64,000 nucleotides of DNA from DATFDN01 sp963767645 (GCA_963767645.1 CAVYEW010000006.1:1-64000); one strand, 5' to 3'. Shown: positions 51,882-62,137, counted from the first letter of the stretch. The notes: generated by a model from the sequence alone, not told the origin. Translations and numbers: made by a program.

Positions 51882-52756
51882 TGGCGGCCCAGCCCCGCGA
51901 CGCTGCCGCACGCGCCTTGCGGCGCCGCCGCGCCGTCTATAGCCGGATCGCGCTCTCCCTCTCGGCGGCGGCGACGCTGTTCGGCGTGTTCTGGCTGTTC
52001 TGGATTCTGGGTGCGACGATCGTCAACGGCGCGGCGGCGCTCAGCCCGCGCCTGTTCACCGAGATGACCCCCGCGCCCGGCACTGCAGGCGGCCTGCTGA
52101 ATGCCTTGTTCGGCAGCGTCCTGATGGTGCTCATCGGCACCGTGATCGGCACGCCGGTGGGCGTGATGGCCGGCACCTGGCTCGCTGAGTACGCGCGGCT
52201 GCGGTGGCTGGCGGAGGTGATCCGCTTCATCAACGACATCCTGCTCTCGGCGCCCTCGATCGTCATCGGGCTGTTCGTCTACGAGATCGTGGTGCGCCAG
52301 ACGGGACACTTCTCGGGATGGGCGGGCGCGGTCGCGCTGTCGCTGATCCTGCTGCCCGTGGTGGTGCGGACCAGCGACGAGACGCTGCGGCTGGTGCCGA
52401 TGTCGCTGCGCGAGGCGGCGCTGGCGCTCGGCGCCCCGCGCTGGCGGATGATCACCTTGGTGATCTGGCCCGCCGCGCGCACCGGCATCACCACCGGCAT
52501 CCTGCTCGCGGTCGCCCGCATCAGCGGCGAGACCGCGCCGCTGCTGTTCACGGCGCTGAGCAACCAGTTCTGGACCGCCAATCCGGCGCACCCGATGGCG
52601 AACATCCCGGTGGTGATCTTCCAGTTCGCGCTCAGCCCCTACGAGGACTGGCATGCCCTGGCCTGGGCCGGCGCCCTCATTATCACCGCCTTCGTCCTGG
52701 TGGTCAGCGTCGGCGCGCGGCGGCTGATCGGCGCCCGAGTTCAGGCGCAGGGATAA
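51881..52756 (+). CDS. pstA: phosphate ABC transporter permease
   Basis: This 291-residue partner of PstC has GGLLNALFGSVLMVLIGTVI, FINDILLSAPSIVIGLFVYE, the coupling loop VPMSLREAALALGAPRWRMI and ARISGETAPLLFTALSNQFW. It completes the membrane part of the Pst transporter. The ATPase gene pstB and the regulator phoU, which nearly always come next, are missing; an acyl carrier protein gene follows instead. The system must borrow an ATPase from another locus or be inactive. Confidence 0.93.
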   Translation: MAAQPRDAAARALRRRRAVYSRIALSLSAAATLFGVFWLFWILGATIVNGAAALSPRLFTEMTPAPGTAGGLLNALFGSVLMVLIGTVIGTPVGVMAGTWLAEYARLRWLAEVIRFINDILLSAPSIVIGLFVYEIVVRQTGHFSGWAGAVALSLILLPVVVRTSDETLRLVPMSLREAALALGAPRWRMITLVIWPAARTGITTGILLAVARISGETAPLLFTALSNQFWTANPAHPMANIPVVIFQFALSPYEDWHALAWAGALIITAFVLVVSVGARRLIGARVQAQG

Positions 52757-52818
52757 ATCGGGTCGAAACCGCACCGATATTCCGTGACAAGGTCCGCCGG
52801 GCATGGCAATAGGCGGTC

Positions 52819-53070
52819 ATGGAGCAGATCTACGCCGGCCTGAACGACATTGCCCGCGACCTGTTCGGCGATGACACGGTCCGTCTCGGTCCGGCGACCA
52901 CCGCGGCCGACATCCCGGAATGGGACTCCTTCAACCACATCAACTTCATCGTCGCGGCCGAACTCCGGTTCGGGATCAAGTTCAACACCGTCGAGATCGA
53001 GGCATTGAAGAACGTTGGCGACATGGCCGCGCTGATCGCGCGCAAGCAGACAAGGGCGGCCGCAGAGTAA
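52819..53070 (+). CDS. acyl carrier protein
   Basis: This 83-residue four-helix carrier has the phosphopantetheine attachment Ser in EWDSFNHINFIVAAELRFGI. This reads D-S-F where most carriers have D-S-L. The second helix, FGIKFNTVEIEAL, is typical of stand-alone carriers outside fatty acid synthesis. It has no synthase or ligase neighbours here. The next gene is a serine hydrolase in the same direction, 30 bases on, which might be a thioesterase-like partner. Confidence 0.82.
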   Translation: MEQIYAGLNDIARDLFGDDTVRLGPATTAADIPEWDSFNHINFIVAAELRFGIKFNTVEIEALKNVGDMAALIARKQTRAAAE

Positions 53071-53100
53071 ACTCCCTCGCTGGCCGACGCTGGAGGTGCC

Positions 53101-54495
53101 GTGGACGGCTGGCTGACTGCAGCGCTGGACTACATTCCGCGCTGGATAGAGTTCCAAATGCGACTCCTGGAGCAGCCGGGTTGCGCGCTCGCCATCGCCC
53201 ATAAGAGCGAGCTCGTTCTCGAGCAGGCGTTCGGACACGCCGACCTTTCATCCGGTGCGCCGCTCACGGCACGGCACCGCTTCCGCGTCGCCTCGCATTC
53301 CAAGAGCTTCACCGCCGCCGCCATCATGAAGCTGCGGGAGGCCGGAAAGCTGCGGCTCGATGATCGCGTCGGACAGCATGTTCCCGGGGTGCATCCGGAC
53401 ATCGAGCGCGCCACGATCGGCCAGCTTCTCTCGCATACGGCCGGCATTTTCCGAGATGGCACCGACAGCGGCTACTGGACCGACCGCCAGCCCTTCCCGG
53501 ATGCGGCAAAGCTGCGAGAGGACCTCACTGTTCCGCCGGTCATCGAGGCGAATACCCGGCTCAAATATTCCAATCACGGGTACGGGCTCGTCGGTCTCGT
53601 CATCGAGGCCGTTGCCGGCGAGCCCTATGCTGCCTGGATCAAGCGGGAGATCGTCGATGCCGCCGGATTGGCGGAGACCGAGCCCGATAGCACGCTCTCC
53701 GACATGAAGCTGCTCGCGCGCGGACATAGCGGCCGGCTGCCGCTCGGCCGCCGCATGGTGTTCCCTGGCCACAACGCGACTGGCGCGCTGGCCCCCGCCA
53801 CGGGCTTCATCAGCACGGCGGCCGACCTCGCGCGCTTCTTTGCACAGCTTTCGCCGCGCAGCGAGCGGAGCCCGATTTCCGTTGAGAGCCGCCGCGAGAT
53901 GATCCGGCGTCAGTGGCGCGATCCGCATGCCGCTTTCGCGCTTTGGTACGGGCTCGGGATCGTCAGCGGCGAGACCGACGGCTGGGAGTGGTTCGGCCAC
54001 ACGGGCGGTTTCCAGGGCTATCTTACTCGTACCAGCGCCGTTCCCGATCGCGACCTCACGGTCTCCGTGCTAAGCAATGCAAGCGACGGCATGGCCTATC
54101 CCTGGGCAGATGGCATCCTGCACGTGCTGGCGCGCTTCGCATCAGGAGGAGCGCCGGATGCGGCGCTTGCCGACTGGACCGGGCGATGGTGGAGCGTGTG
54201 GGGCGCAACCGACCTGGTTGCGGTAGGCAAGCAGGTGCTGCTGGCCGCACCCGCATGGTTCAAGCCGTTGCAGAGCGTGAGCGAGTGCCAGATCACCGAC
54301 CGCGACAGCGGACGCATCGCGCTTGCCGGCGGTTTCGGCAGCCACGGCGAGCCGATCCGCCGCGACCGCGGCGAGGATGGCGAAGTGTGCGAGGTCTGGA
54401 TCGCCGGCAGAAGGCTGGTGCCGGAAGCAGCGCTCGCGGCGGAGATGCGTGGAAGATACCAGTTCGCCAAGGCCGATCCCGCAACGGAAGCCTAA
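53101..54495 (+). CDS. serine hydrolase, class C beta-lactamase family
   Basis: This 464-residue protein starts at GTG 53101. It has the SxxK nucleophile motif RVASHSKSFTAAA, the YxN motif KYSNHGYGLVG and the HTGG motif FGHTGGFQGYL, in the order and spacing of class C beta-lactamase/DD-peptidase-like esterases. It has no clear signal peptide, so a cytoplasmic esterase or peptidase is more likely than a resistance enzyme. A C-terminal extension of about 120 residues after residue 345 is beta-rich. Its TAA stop is part of the CTAA target site of the IS1182-like element. Confidence 0.85.
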   Translation: MDGWLTAALDYIPRWIEFQMRLLEQPGCALAIAHKSELVLEQAFGHADLSSGAPLTARHRFRVASHSKSFTAAAIMKLREAGKLRLDDRVGQHVPGVHPDIERATIGQLLSHTAGIFRDGTDSGYWTDRQPFPDAAKLREDLTVPPVIEANTRLKYSNHGYGLVGLVIEAVAGEPYAAWIKREIVDAAGLAETEPDSTLSDMKLLARGHSGRLPLGRRMVFPGHNATGALAPATGFISTAADLARFFAQLSPRSERSPISVESRREMIRRQWRDPHAAFALWYGLGIVSGETDGWEWFGHTGGFQGYLTRTSAVPDRDLTVSVLSNASDGMAYPWADGILHVLARFASGGAPDAALADWTGRWWSVWGATDLVAVGKQVLLAAPAWFKPLQSVSECQITDRDSGRIALAGGFGSHGEPIRRDRGEDGEVCEVWIAGRRLVPEAALAAEMRGRYQFAKADPATEA

Positions 54496-55995
54496 CAGCG
54501 CGTTGAAGATGTCGGGTTTCAGGCGAGCGGGTCCGCTTGGAAGCTGACTACGATGGCGGCGATCTGATCGCTGGTCGCCATGAGCAGGATGACGACCAGC
54601 GCGCCATTGGAGGCCAGGATCGCGCCGAGCCAGACCGCAGCCCGCGCCAGGAACTCCCGAGGCGTTCCGGCGCCGGTCAGCAGGCGCATGATCAGCCCTC
54701 CGTGACCCTTCCATCGGCCTTGCAGGCCGATGGAACCTTCGGTCACTCCGCCCAGATTGTATCCAGCAACGTGGATCAGGTAGCGCTTGTGGACGTTCTC
54801 GCGGCCGCGCAGCCAAGCTCGGCGCATGCCGCCGCGATCCAGGACCAGCGCGAAGCTGCGCTCGACCAGTTCGGCGCGAAGCCTGAACGCCTGCCGGGCC
54901 ACTTCGGAGAGCAGCCGGGTGCGGTTGTTGTAGACCGCGCGCCGGGCGGCATTGTCGCCGTGCCAGCGCAGCAAGCCGTCACGCCGGGGCTCAGCGATGC
55001 GGCTCTTCCACGGCCCGTCTTCGAGTTCCTTCAGACCCGCACGGGAGTGGTAGCCTTTGTCCGCCACCAGTTCGGCTGGCGCATCAGGTGTCGGCACCGC
55101 CTCGACCGCGGCCAGGTGCTCGGCCGCGCTCGCCAGCGTGCCCGGCAGGGTAGCGGTGTCGCCCTGGTCGGCTTGGTGCATCTCCGTCGCGATCACCGCG
55201 CCGGTGTCGAGGTCCACCGCATGCTCGGGCTTATACGCGAGATGCGTACGGCCGTCCTTCAACTTGGCGATCCGCGCATCCGGGTCGGTTGGACTCTCCC
55301 ACTCCGCATTCGACAGTTTCTTGCCCTTGTGCGTGCGGTCAAGCCGGATCAGGTCTTCGGCCATCGGTGTCTCGATGCCGCTCTCGGCGGCCATGCGCCG
55401 CAGCATCTCGCGGTAGCTGTCGCCATCGACGCGGCGGACGATCGTGCGCAGCGCTGCGTTCGCCTCCATGGTCGAGGCATCGACGCCGATCCGCTCGCTC
55501 TTGATCAGGCCATGCTCATCCAGACGCCGCAGGACCCAGGTGAAGACCTGGTCGTGCAACTCCAAAGGCAGGCGCGCGCGGGTGCGGCTCAGCCAGGAAT
55601 GGTCTGGAACAGGCTCGCGCTCGCCAAGGCGCAGGAACTCGCGCAGTGACAGGCTGTCGGCACAACGCCACTCCAGCCCACGCTCGCTGTCGATGCCTTC
55701 GAAGTAGCCGACCAGCAGCATGCGGAAATAGCGTCCCGGCGGCAGCGACGGCCGTCCACGCCCGGGGACGTAGAACGGTGCGCAGATGCCTTCCACGAAC
55801 CCATCGAAGTCGGACCCGAGCAGCACCGCTTGCAGCTTGTCGTAGAAGGCGTGCCCCGGCGAGCGCGGCAGCTCGGCCCACGTCACCAGCATCTCCGTCT
55901 GCCGTGCCTGCTGCCGTCCCAGCGCCATCCACCCACCAGCCATCCTCGTCAGAGGGCCAGCGAGCCAAAACTCGGTCGATTTCGTCAACGGGCTG
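54496..55995 (-). mobile_element. IS1182-family insertion sequence
   Basis: The element is 1.5 kb with imperfect terminal inverted repeats, CAGCGCGTTGAAGATGTCG at the left and CAGCCCGTTGACGAAATCG at the right (reversed). It is flanked by a 4-base duplication CTAA (54492-54495 and 55996-55999). It carries one transposase gene. It sits exactly between two convergent genes, and the duplicated CTAA keeps both of their stop codons. Confidence 0.85.
54519..55988 (-). CDS. IS1182-family transposase
   Basis: This is a 489-residue DDE transposase. The N-terminal DUF772-type domain reads GRPSLPPGRYFRMLLVGYFE and then SLREFLRLGEREPVPDHSWL. Catalytic residues are likely the Asp in IGVDASTMEANAA, the Asp in LVADKGYHSR and the Glu in LVERSFALVLDRGG. 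The start is uncertain, because MAGGWMALGRQQ near 55943 is also plausible. The frame is intact, so the element may be active. Confidence 0.88.
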   Translation of the reverse strand: MTKSTEFWLAGPLTRMAGGWMALGRQQARQTEMLVTWAELPRSPGHAFYDKLQAVLLGSDFDGFVEGICAPFYVPGRGRPSLPPGRYFRMLLVGYFEGIDSERGLEWRCADSLSLREFLRLGEREPVPDHSWLSRTRARLPLELHDQVFTWVLRRLDEHGLIKSERIGVDASTMEANAALRTIVRRVDGDSYREMLRRMAAESGIETPMAEDLIRLDRTHKGKKLSNAEWESPTDPDARIAKLKDGRTHLAYKPEHAVDLDTGAVIATEMHQADQGDTATLPGTLASAAEHLAAVEAVPTPDAPAELVADKGYHSRAGLKELEDGPWKSRIAEPRRDGLLRWHGDNAARRAVYNNRTRLLSEVARQAFRLRAELVERSFALVLDRGGMRRAWLRGRENVHKRYLIHVAGYNLGGVTEGSIGLQGRWKGHGGLIMRLLTGAGTPREFLARAAVWLGAILASNGALVVILLMATSDQIAAIVVSFQADPLA

Positions 55996-58900
55996 CTAAG
56001 CCGCGCGCGCGATCGCGCCTACTCGCACGCAGCCTTCCGGCAGACGCGCGGCGAGATCCAGCAGATGGCGGTGATGGCTGAGCAGGATCACCTGGGTGGT
56101 GCGGCTCAGTTCGATCAGTGAGCGCATCGCCGCCAGCGCCCGCTCGTCGTCAAAGGTCTGCAGAATGTCGTCGCCGATGAAGGGCAAAGCCGGGGCCGAT
56201 TTCGCGTAGTCCTCGATCGCGGCGATGCGCAGCGCCAGGAACATCTGGTCGCGGGTGCCTTCCGAGAGCTGCGCCACGGATTTCGGTTCGTCGGGAACCC
56301 CGCGCTCGACGGCGACGAGCCGTGCCGAGCCATCCTCCGCCGGCTCGGCGGCAACGCCGTCATAGATGCCGGCGGTGATCGAGCGGAACAGGGCGCCGAT
56401 GCGCTCCAGCAGCTCCGAAGTTCCGGCATCCTCCACCGCGTCCAGCGCCGTATCCAGCATCGACGCCGCGAGATGGAGCATGGTCGCCTCGTCGAGCACG
56501 CGGCCAAGGTTCGCCGTTGCCAATTCCTGCTCCGCCGCGGCAATGCCGGCGCCGGTCTCGCGAGCCTGGCGATCCAGCTCGGCCGTGCTGGTGGCGATGC
56601 GCGCGGCAATCTCCTGCAGAGCGGCCACCGCCTCGTCGCGCTCCTGTTGCGCCGCCGCGATCTCGGCCGGCATGTCGTCTGGCGACACGGCAGCGACCTC
56701 CTCGCGCAGCGCGGCAATGTCGAGCCCATCGCCTGCATCCCGCAATCGCCGTTCCGCGTCGCGCAGTGCCGCCTCGGTACGGGCGCGTCCTTCCGCCAAC
56801 GCGACGCGCTCCCGGGCGTCCCCGATGTTCTTGGCGCCGATCCCGGATAATGCGGCGTTCAGGGCCGCGCGATCCCTGCCGAGGTCGCCGTTCACGCGGG
56901 CGAGCGTGCGGTCGGCGTCGGCCAGCTGCGCCAGCAACGTGTCGCGCTGCTGCGCGGCCTTCTGCTGCTCGGTCAGGCGCCGGCGCATGATGTGCACCAC
57001 CTCGAACGCATCCGCCTCGGCGATGTCGGGCGCCAAGCGCCGTGCCGCGGCGGCCACGTCGGCGCGGAACGCCGCCATGTCGCGCTGCATGTCGCGCAGC
57101 CGGCCGGCAAGCTGCGTCACGTTCTGCCGCTCCTTGTCGAGATCGGCCAGCACGTCCAGCAGAACCCGCGTGACGTCCGGGTCTTCATCGCCGGGGCGGC
57201 TCAACGCGGCGAGCACCTCCATCCACTCTTGCTGCCATCTCGTGCGCCGGTCGGTCGAACTCGGTCAGCGCCTGGGCGAGCCGCCCGGCCTCGTCGCGCG
57301 AAGCCGCCAGACGTGTCTCCAGCCTGGTGCGCGCCTTCTCCGCGCGCTCCTCGCTGTCGATCGCGGCCTCGGCGCGCGCGAGCAGGGGGGACAGCGCGGC
57401 GGGCTCCGTGGCGGAGGGCAGGTTCAAGCATCCCGCCAGACGCGCTTCCCAGTCGGCATGGCGCGCGAGGAGCGCATCGTGTGCCTCCTCCGCCTCGCCC
57501 ACGCCGCGCAGCAGGTCCAGCACACGCTCCCGGCCGGCCAGAAGCTCGCGCACGGTCCCCAACCCTGCATCGACCGGCAGGCGGAGCGGAGAGCAGACGG
57601 CGGCCCAAGCCGCTTCCGCCTGCGCACACAGGTCGGCGGCTTCCGCCAGACGGGCAGACAGATCCGCGATAACTGCTTCCGTCGCGGCGATCTGCCGGCG
57701 CAGTTCCGCCACCCGCTCGACGCGCTCCGCCTCGCTGCCGCGCCGGTCGGCGATGTCGTCGGCCGCGGTCACGGCGCGCTCATAGGCCAGGGGCAGCGGC
57801 AGGTCGCCGGCCCAGGCGCGCTCCGCCTCGGGGGTTTGTCCGCCCTCGAACAGCCGCCGGCAGATCAGCGCCCAGCCGCGGTCCCGCCTTTGCCGGGCTG
57901 CGGCAAGCAGGGCTGCATCCGGGATCGGCACGTCGCCGGACAGCGCCGCCAGCCCGGCGCCCACAGCCTCGGCGTCGGCGCGCGCGGACGCGAGATCGGT
58001 TGCGAGCCGCGCCCGTGCCAGCTCGGCCGTCTCACGTCGCGCGGCCAGACGCTCATACTCGCCCAGCGGCAGAGGGCTCAGGTCGGCCAGAGCCTCCGCC
58101 CCGCAGGTCCAGCCCGGCACGCGCCGGAGGCCCTGCTCCAGCGCGGCTCGCCGCTGTGTCACCATGCGCGCGGCCTGAGCAGCGTTGGCTGCCGGATCGG
58201 AGCCGATCTCGCGCACCAGACGCTTGAGGCCGCGCATGTCCGCTGGTGGGGCCAGCGCGGCAAGCTCGCCTGCTGCCTTGTCGCGTTCGGCCTGCTTGGC
58301 GGCGAGGTCGCGCGGCAGCCGATCGAGGTCGCCGCGCAGCGTGTCGTGTACCGACAGAAGCTGACGGGCGCGGGCGATGGCGGGCAGGGACGGGACGGGG
58401 TCCGTCGGCTGCGCCCCAAGCTGGCGCAGCATCAAGGCGATGCGGCCGGCGGCGGCGTCATGCTCCGCCTGCCGGGCGGGGCGATCCATGGCCGCTTTCT
58501 CCATCGCCCCGGCACGGCGCACCAAGGTCTCCAGCTCGCTCGCGGCATCGATCAGGCCACCGTCAACCGCGACCAGCGCGGCCTGGGCGGCGAGGGCATC
58601 GCGGGTGGCGGTAGCGTGCTGGAGCGCCTGCTCGGCTTCGCGCGCCTTGCGCTCGGCGTCATCGAGCCGCGCGCCGGCATCCGCAGGCAGCGAAGGCGCA
58701 TCGGGATGGGCGGCAAGCCATGCCGCGTGCTCGTCCAATGCGGCAAGCACGGGGCGTGACGCGGCGCACCCGATCGAGCCGCGACAGCCGGCGGCTGGCG
58801 CGCTTTTCCAGCATGTCCTGGCGGGTGCGCTCGTTGTGCAGAGCCCTGAGCTCGGTCTCCTGCTTCTCCCGCACTTCGGGCTTCAACGTAGTCGCGGTGA

Positions 58901-59486
58901 CGCGCTGGCGCGCGCCGAGGAAGCGGTCGAGCGCCTGGTAGAATGGCCGGCTCTGGGATTTCCGCTCCGGTGCCAGGCTGTCGCGTGCGTCCGCCAGCGC
59001 CAGCCGCACATCGCGCGCCTGGCGCACGCCGCCGGAAGCCGAGACCAGCGCCTCGGCCAACGCGCCGTCCGAGGCGAGCAGCGCCTGGCCCCCCAGGCGC
59101 AGCCGTTCGGTATCCAGCGCGAACAGCCGCTCCAGCAGCGCACGATCGGCGCCGCCCAGCAGCGCCGCGAGCGCGGCCGGGTCCATGCTCTGTCCGGCGG
59201 CATCGATCAGCGTATTGCCCTGACCCTTCCGCCGGCCGAACACGACCGCGCCGCCAGGAGTCTCGGCCCGCGCCAGCAGGCGCATGTCGCGATAGCCGTA
59301 GCGAAAGCCCATCGGGGTCTGGGCGCCCACGCCGAACAGAAGGTCGCAGAAGGCGCCGCGCAGGATCGACTTGCCGGCGCCGTTGGGCGCGATCAGCAGG
59401 TTGATGCAGCCCGGCGCCGGGTCGAGCTCGATGCGCTCGGACTGGAAGACGCCATAGTTGGTCAGAGCGAGCGAGGTCAGCCGCAC
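55996..59486 (-). pseudogene. yhaN: YhaN-type SMC-like ATPase, two +1 frameshifts
   Basis: Three frames together make about 1,160 residues. The N-terminus has MRLTSLALTNYGVFQ and Walker A APNGAGKSILRGAF. A very long coiled coil follows. The C-terminus has the ABC signature AQLSEGTRDQMFLALRIAAI, Walker B LPFIGDDILQTFDD and the switch His in VILLSHHRHLLDL. Breaks occur near 58748-58752 (one extra C in CCCC) and near 57225-57229 (one extra G). It starts three bases after the stop of yhaO, so the two form an SbcCD-like pair that acts on DNA ends. The C-terminal stop is in the IS1182 target duplication. The breaks may be sequencing errors. Confidence 0.85.
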
Positions 59487-59489
59487 TGC

Positions 59490-60764
59490 TCAGTCCTCCA
59501 CCGCGAAACGCGCGAGCAGCAGGTGGCGCGCGCGTTCCAGCATCTCGGGCGTCAGCTCGCCGCGCGCACCGGCCACCGCCGGATGGTCCTCGCCCAGTGC
59601 TTCACGCAGGCCGCGCGCGCGGTCGAGCATCGCCGCGCAATAGGCTTGCAGGCGGGGCGCCAGCGCGTCCGGCTGCATGTCGTCGATCTGGCGCAGCAGC
59701 GTGCCCAACGCATCGGAACGCGCCCGGAGCGTGGCACGGTCGAGCGCGGGGCGGGTCAGCAGCCGCACGTCCTCCAGCCAGATCGCATCGCCGGCGAGCG
59801 CGGTTGCCTCGCCGTGCAGCCGGTCGCGCGTGGCGCCGAGATCGCGGACCAGCGCCGCGTGCGCGCCGCACGCGCCGCGCAGGGTCAGCCGTACCGCCAG
59901 CAAGCGATCGTCGGCCTCGTCCAGCGCCGCGCCCAGGCGCTGGCGCACGGCGTCCAGCACCGCGCTCTCGTCCAGTTCGGGGGTCAGCGCGATGTCCAGC
60001 ATGGCCCAGCGCACGTCATCGAGGGGGCGGTGCGCCACCGCCGCCACCTGTCGGTCGCGCACGGTCACGAGCGTCGCGCCCTTAGGCCCGGTCTCGCGGA
60101 TGTGGCGTCCCTGGGTGTTGCCGGGAAAGACGATCCAGCACGGATCGCGCGCCAGCTCCTCGCGGGCGTGGATGTGGCCGAGCGCCCAATAGTCGTAACC
60201 GTGCGCGGCGAGCTGATCGACGGTGCAGGGCGCGTAATTCTCGTGCCCGTCGCGGCCGGTCGCGGCGGTGTGCAGCAGGCCGATGTTGAACTGACCGGGT
60301 TCGGGCTTGGGGTAGTCGAGCGCGAGGTTGGTGCGCACGTCGCGCGTGGGAAAGCTCTGGCCGTGGATCGAGACCCCGTGCTCCGCCACGCGCACGGTCC
60401 GCGGTCTCGCGGCCTCGAGGATTGTACCCGCGCCGTCGGGCAGGCGAAGGCGGCCGAGCACCGGATTGGCGGCGTCGTGGTTGCCGTGGATGGCGTAGAA
60501 CTTGATCCCGGCTTCCTTGAGCCGCGCGATCTCGGTCAGCAGGAAATGCCCGGTGCGCCAGTCCTGCCACTCCCCGTCGATCAGGTCGCCCGCCACCACG
60601 ACAAAGGCGACCCGCTCGGCGAGGGCGAGGTCGACGAGGTTGGTGAACGCGGCGCGGGTCGCGGCGCGGATGCGCTCCGCCGGCGCGTCCCGGTCGACGG
60701 CGAGGCCGCGCAGCGGGCTGTCGATGTGCAGGTCGGCCGCGTGCAGGAAGCGGAACTCGGTCAT
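59490..60764 (-). CDS. yhaO: YhaO-type DNA repair exonuclease (metallophosphoesterase)
   Basis: This 424-residue SbcD/Mre11-like nuclease has the five phosphoesterase motifs HAADLHIDSPLRG, VVAGDLIDGEW, IHGNHDAANPV, LLHTAATGR and LGHIHAREEL. It has a long C-terminal region after residue 240 without clear motifs, as in YhaO. It should work with the YhaN ATPase encoded immediately downstream. The pair is common in alphaproteobacteria and firmicutes and is thought to process DNA ends, but its exact role is little studied. Confidence 0.9.
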   Translation of the reverse strand: MTEFRFLHAADLHIDSPLRGLAVDRDAPAERIRAATRAAFTNLVDLALAERVAFVVVAGDLIDGEWQDWRTGHFLLTEIARLKEAGIKFYAIHGNHDAANPVLGRLRLPDGAGTILEAARPRTVRVAEHGVSIHGQSFPTRDVRTNLALDYPKPEPGQFNIGLLHTAATGRDGHENYAPCTVDQLAAHGYDYWALGHIHAREELARDPCWIVFPGNTQGRHIRETGPKGATLVTVRDRQVAAVAHRPLDDVRWAMLDIALTPELDESAVLDAVRQRLGAALDEADDRLLAVRLTLRGACGAHAALVRDLGATRDRLHGEATALAGDAIWLEDVRLLTRPALDRATLRARSDALGTLLRQIDDMQPDALAPRLQAYCAAMLDRARGLREALGEDHPAVAGARGELTPEMLERARHLLLARFAVED

Positions 60765-60861
60765 GGGGGAAGCGTAGCCTCGGGGCCGAGTCGCTGGCTA
60801 TCGGGCGGCTCGGGTCTCCCAATCCTTGGGGTGCATCAGAGCATCGGATGAAGCAGATACG

Positions 60862-61099
60862 TTACTCGAAAAAGTTCAGCGCCGGGCGTTCCTGCTCCTC
60901 CGGCTCGTTGGTCGCGGCCTCCACAAAGTCCTCGTTGAGCGGGCCGATCAGGGCCTCCAGCCAAGCCCAATCGGTGGCGATCGGCTCCAGGATCACCGCT
61001 TGGCCATGTCGCCGGACCTCTTTCGTCGGGAATCCCTTGGCAGCTGCACCGCCTGGGAGCAACCGGCCAGAAAATGCTGGGGCGCCCAAGTCTACGCAT
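60862..61099 (-). pseudogene. VapB-type antitoxin remnant, frameshifted
   Basis: The minus strand from ATG 61099 starts MRRLGRPSIFW. The central SQAVQLPRD appears in the next frame, and the rest, FPTKEVRRHGQAVILEPIA and then NEPEEQERPALNFFE, is in a third. Together they are a VapB/AbrB-type antitoxin of about 78 residues with two frameshifts. No PIN-domain VapC gene follows. This is decay rather than a single sequencing slip. Confidence 0.5.
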
Positions 61100-61234
61100 A
61101 AGGTATGAGAACGATACTCTATCCGGGGACGGAATGCCAGCCTTCCTGCTGCGCACCGAGTGGCCGACATCACCACTTTCGATACCACTGCGGACTCTCT
61201 AATTACGTCAGTATTGATTCTGGTGACACCGACC

Positions 61235-62121
61235 CTATGAGAGCATCAGAAACTTCTTTTGAGGGGTGGTCAACCGTGCGACGGCCTCCCTGCCGAAGAT
61301 AATCCCATAGACCTTGCGCGCGCAGCCCTGAATCCATTGATCGAGCCGTCGCTTCAAATCGCCGAAGTTGTCCGCGCAGTCGTATGCTGAAAGATACCCA
61401 CTTCGCATCTGCTCCAACCGGCGGAACAACTTCGGAGCATCCAGGCCCTCAGTGTTGAGCAGAAAAAGGTCGTGATATTTGGTGAATGTTGAGCGGATTA
61501 CCCTCATCTGCTCGGATGACACCACTAGCTGGTATTTCCCGCCCCCACTCGGACCAAGCCCCATGCCCAAGAACTCGACGGCTTCATTGGGGGCACAAAT
61601 GTAGCTCTTCTCTTTGCTCAAATGGAGATCCAACTTCGCCAACTCGGCCATAACCAGCTGCTCGGCCTCCCTACACGTCGCTTCGGTCGCCGCGAATACT
61701 ACAAAGTCATCTGCGTAACGAATCATTTGGTGCTTGGCCGCGATCACCTTGTCAAACGTCCTGAGCACGAAGTTGCTCAGGATAGGCGAGAGAGGCATAC
61801 CCTGGCGAAGCCCGCGACCCACGCGGATCTGGTTCTGGGAAATGGCGAGCTTCACCCGATCACTGTCGGCCGAACTTCACACCCGATGACTCCGCGCATG
61901 AGCGTCGACAACGACCTGAGATTGAAGGCACGACAGAAATCGCTGGAGAGAGGCTCCCGGGGAATCGTGTCGAAGAAGCGCGAAATATCGGCCTTGAAGG
62001 TCCAGGGCGCCTCGTGCCGGAGCTTTACCGCAAGCCGGCGAGCACCATGCACGCCACGCTTGGAGCCCCCCGGATCCCGGACAAACCCGAAGCTCACGTC
62101 ATTCACGATGCCTAGTCGATG
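61235..62121 (-). pseudogene. reverse transcriptase, 5'-truncated by IS66 and frameshifted
   Basis: Two overlapping frames give the palm and thumb of an RNA-directed DNA polymerase. The first frame has SFGFVRDPGGSKRGVHGARR and TFKADISRFFDTIPRE. The second, from 61855, has GRGLRQGMPLSPILSN, the catalytic RYADDFVVFAATEA, and KSYICAPNEAVEFLGMGL, and ends TTPQKKFLMLS. The frames meet at GTGA (61852-61855), consistent with a -1 change. The 5' end stops at the IS66 boundary, so the fingers start is lost. It could come from a group II intron-like, retron-like or defence-type RT. No intron RNA structure or msr/msd was seen. Confidence 0.65.
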
Positions 62122-62137
62122 GTAAGCGTCAGCCGAT

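Noticed and set aside
53101..54495. Antibiotic-resistance beta-lactamase
   Set aside because: The class C-type motifs are shared with many esterases, there is no signal peptide and the protein has a long extra domain.
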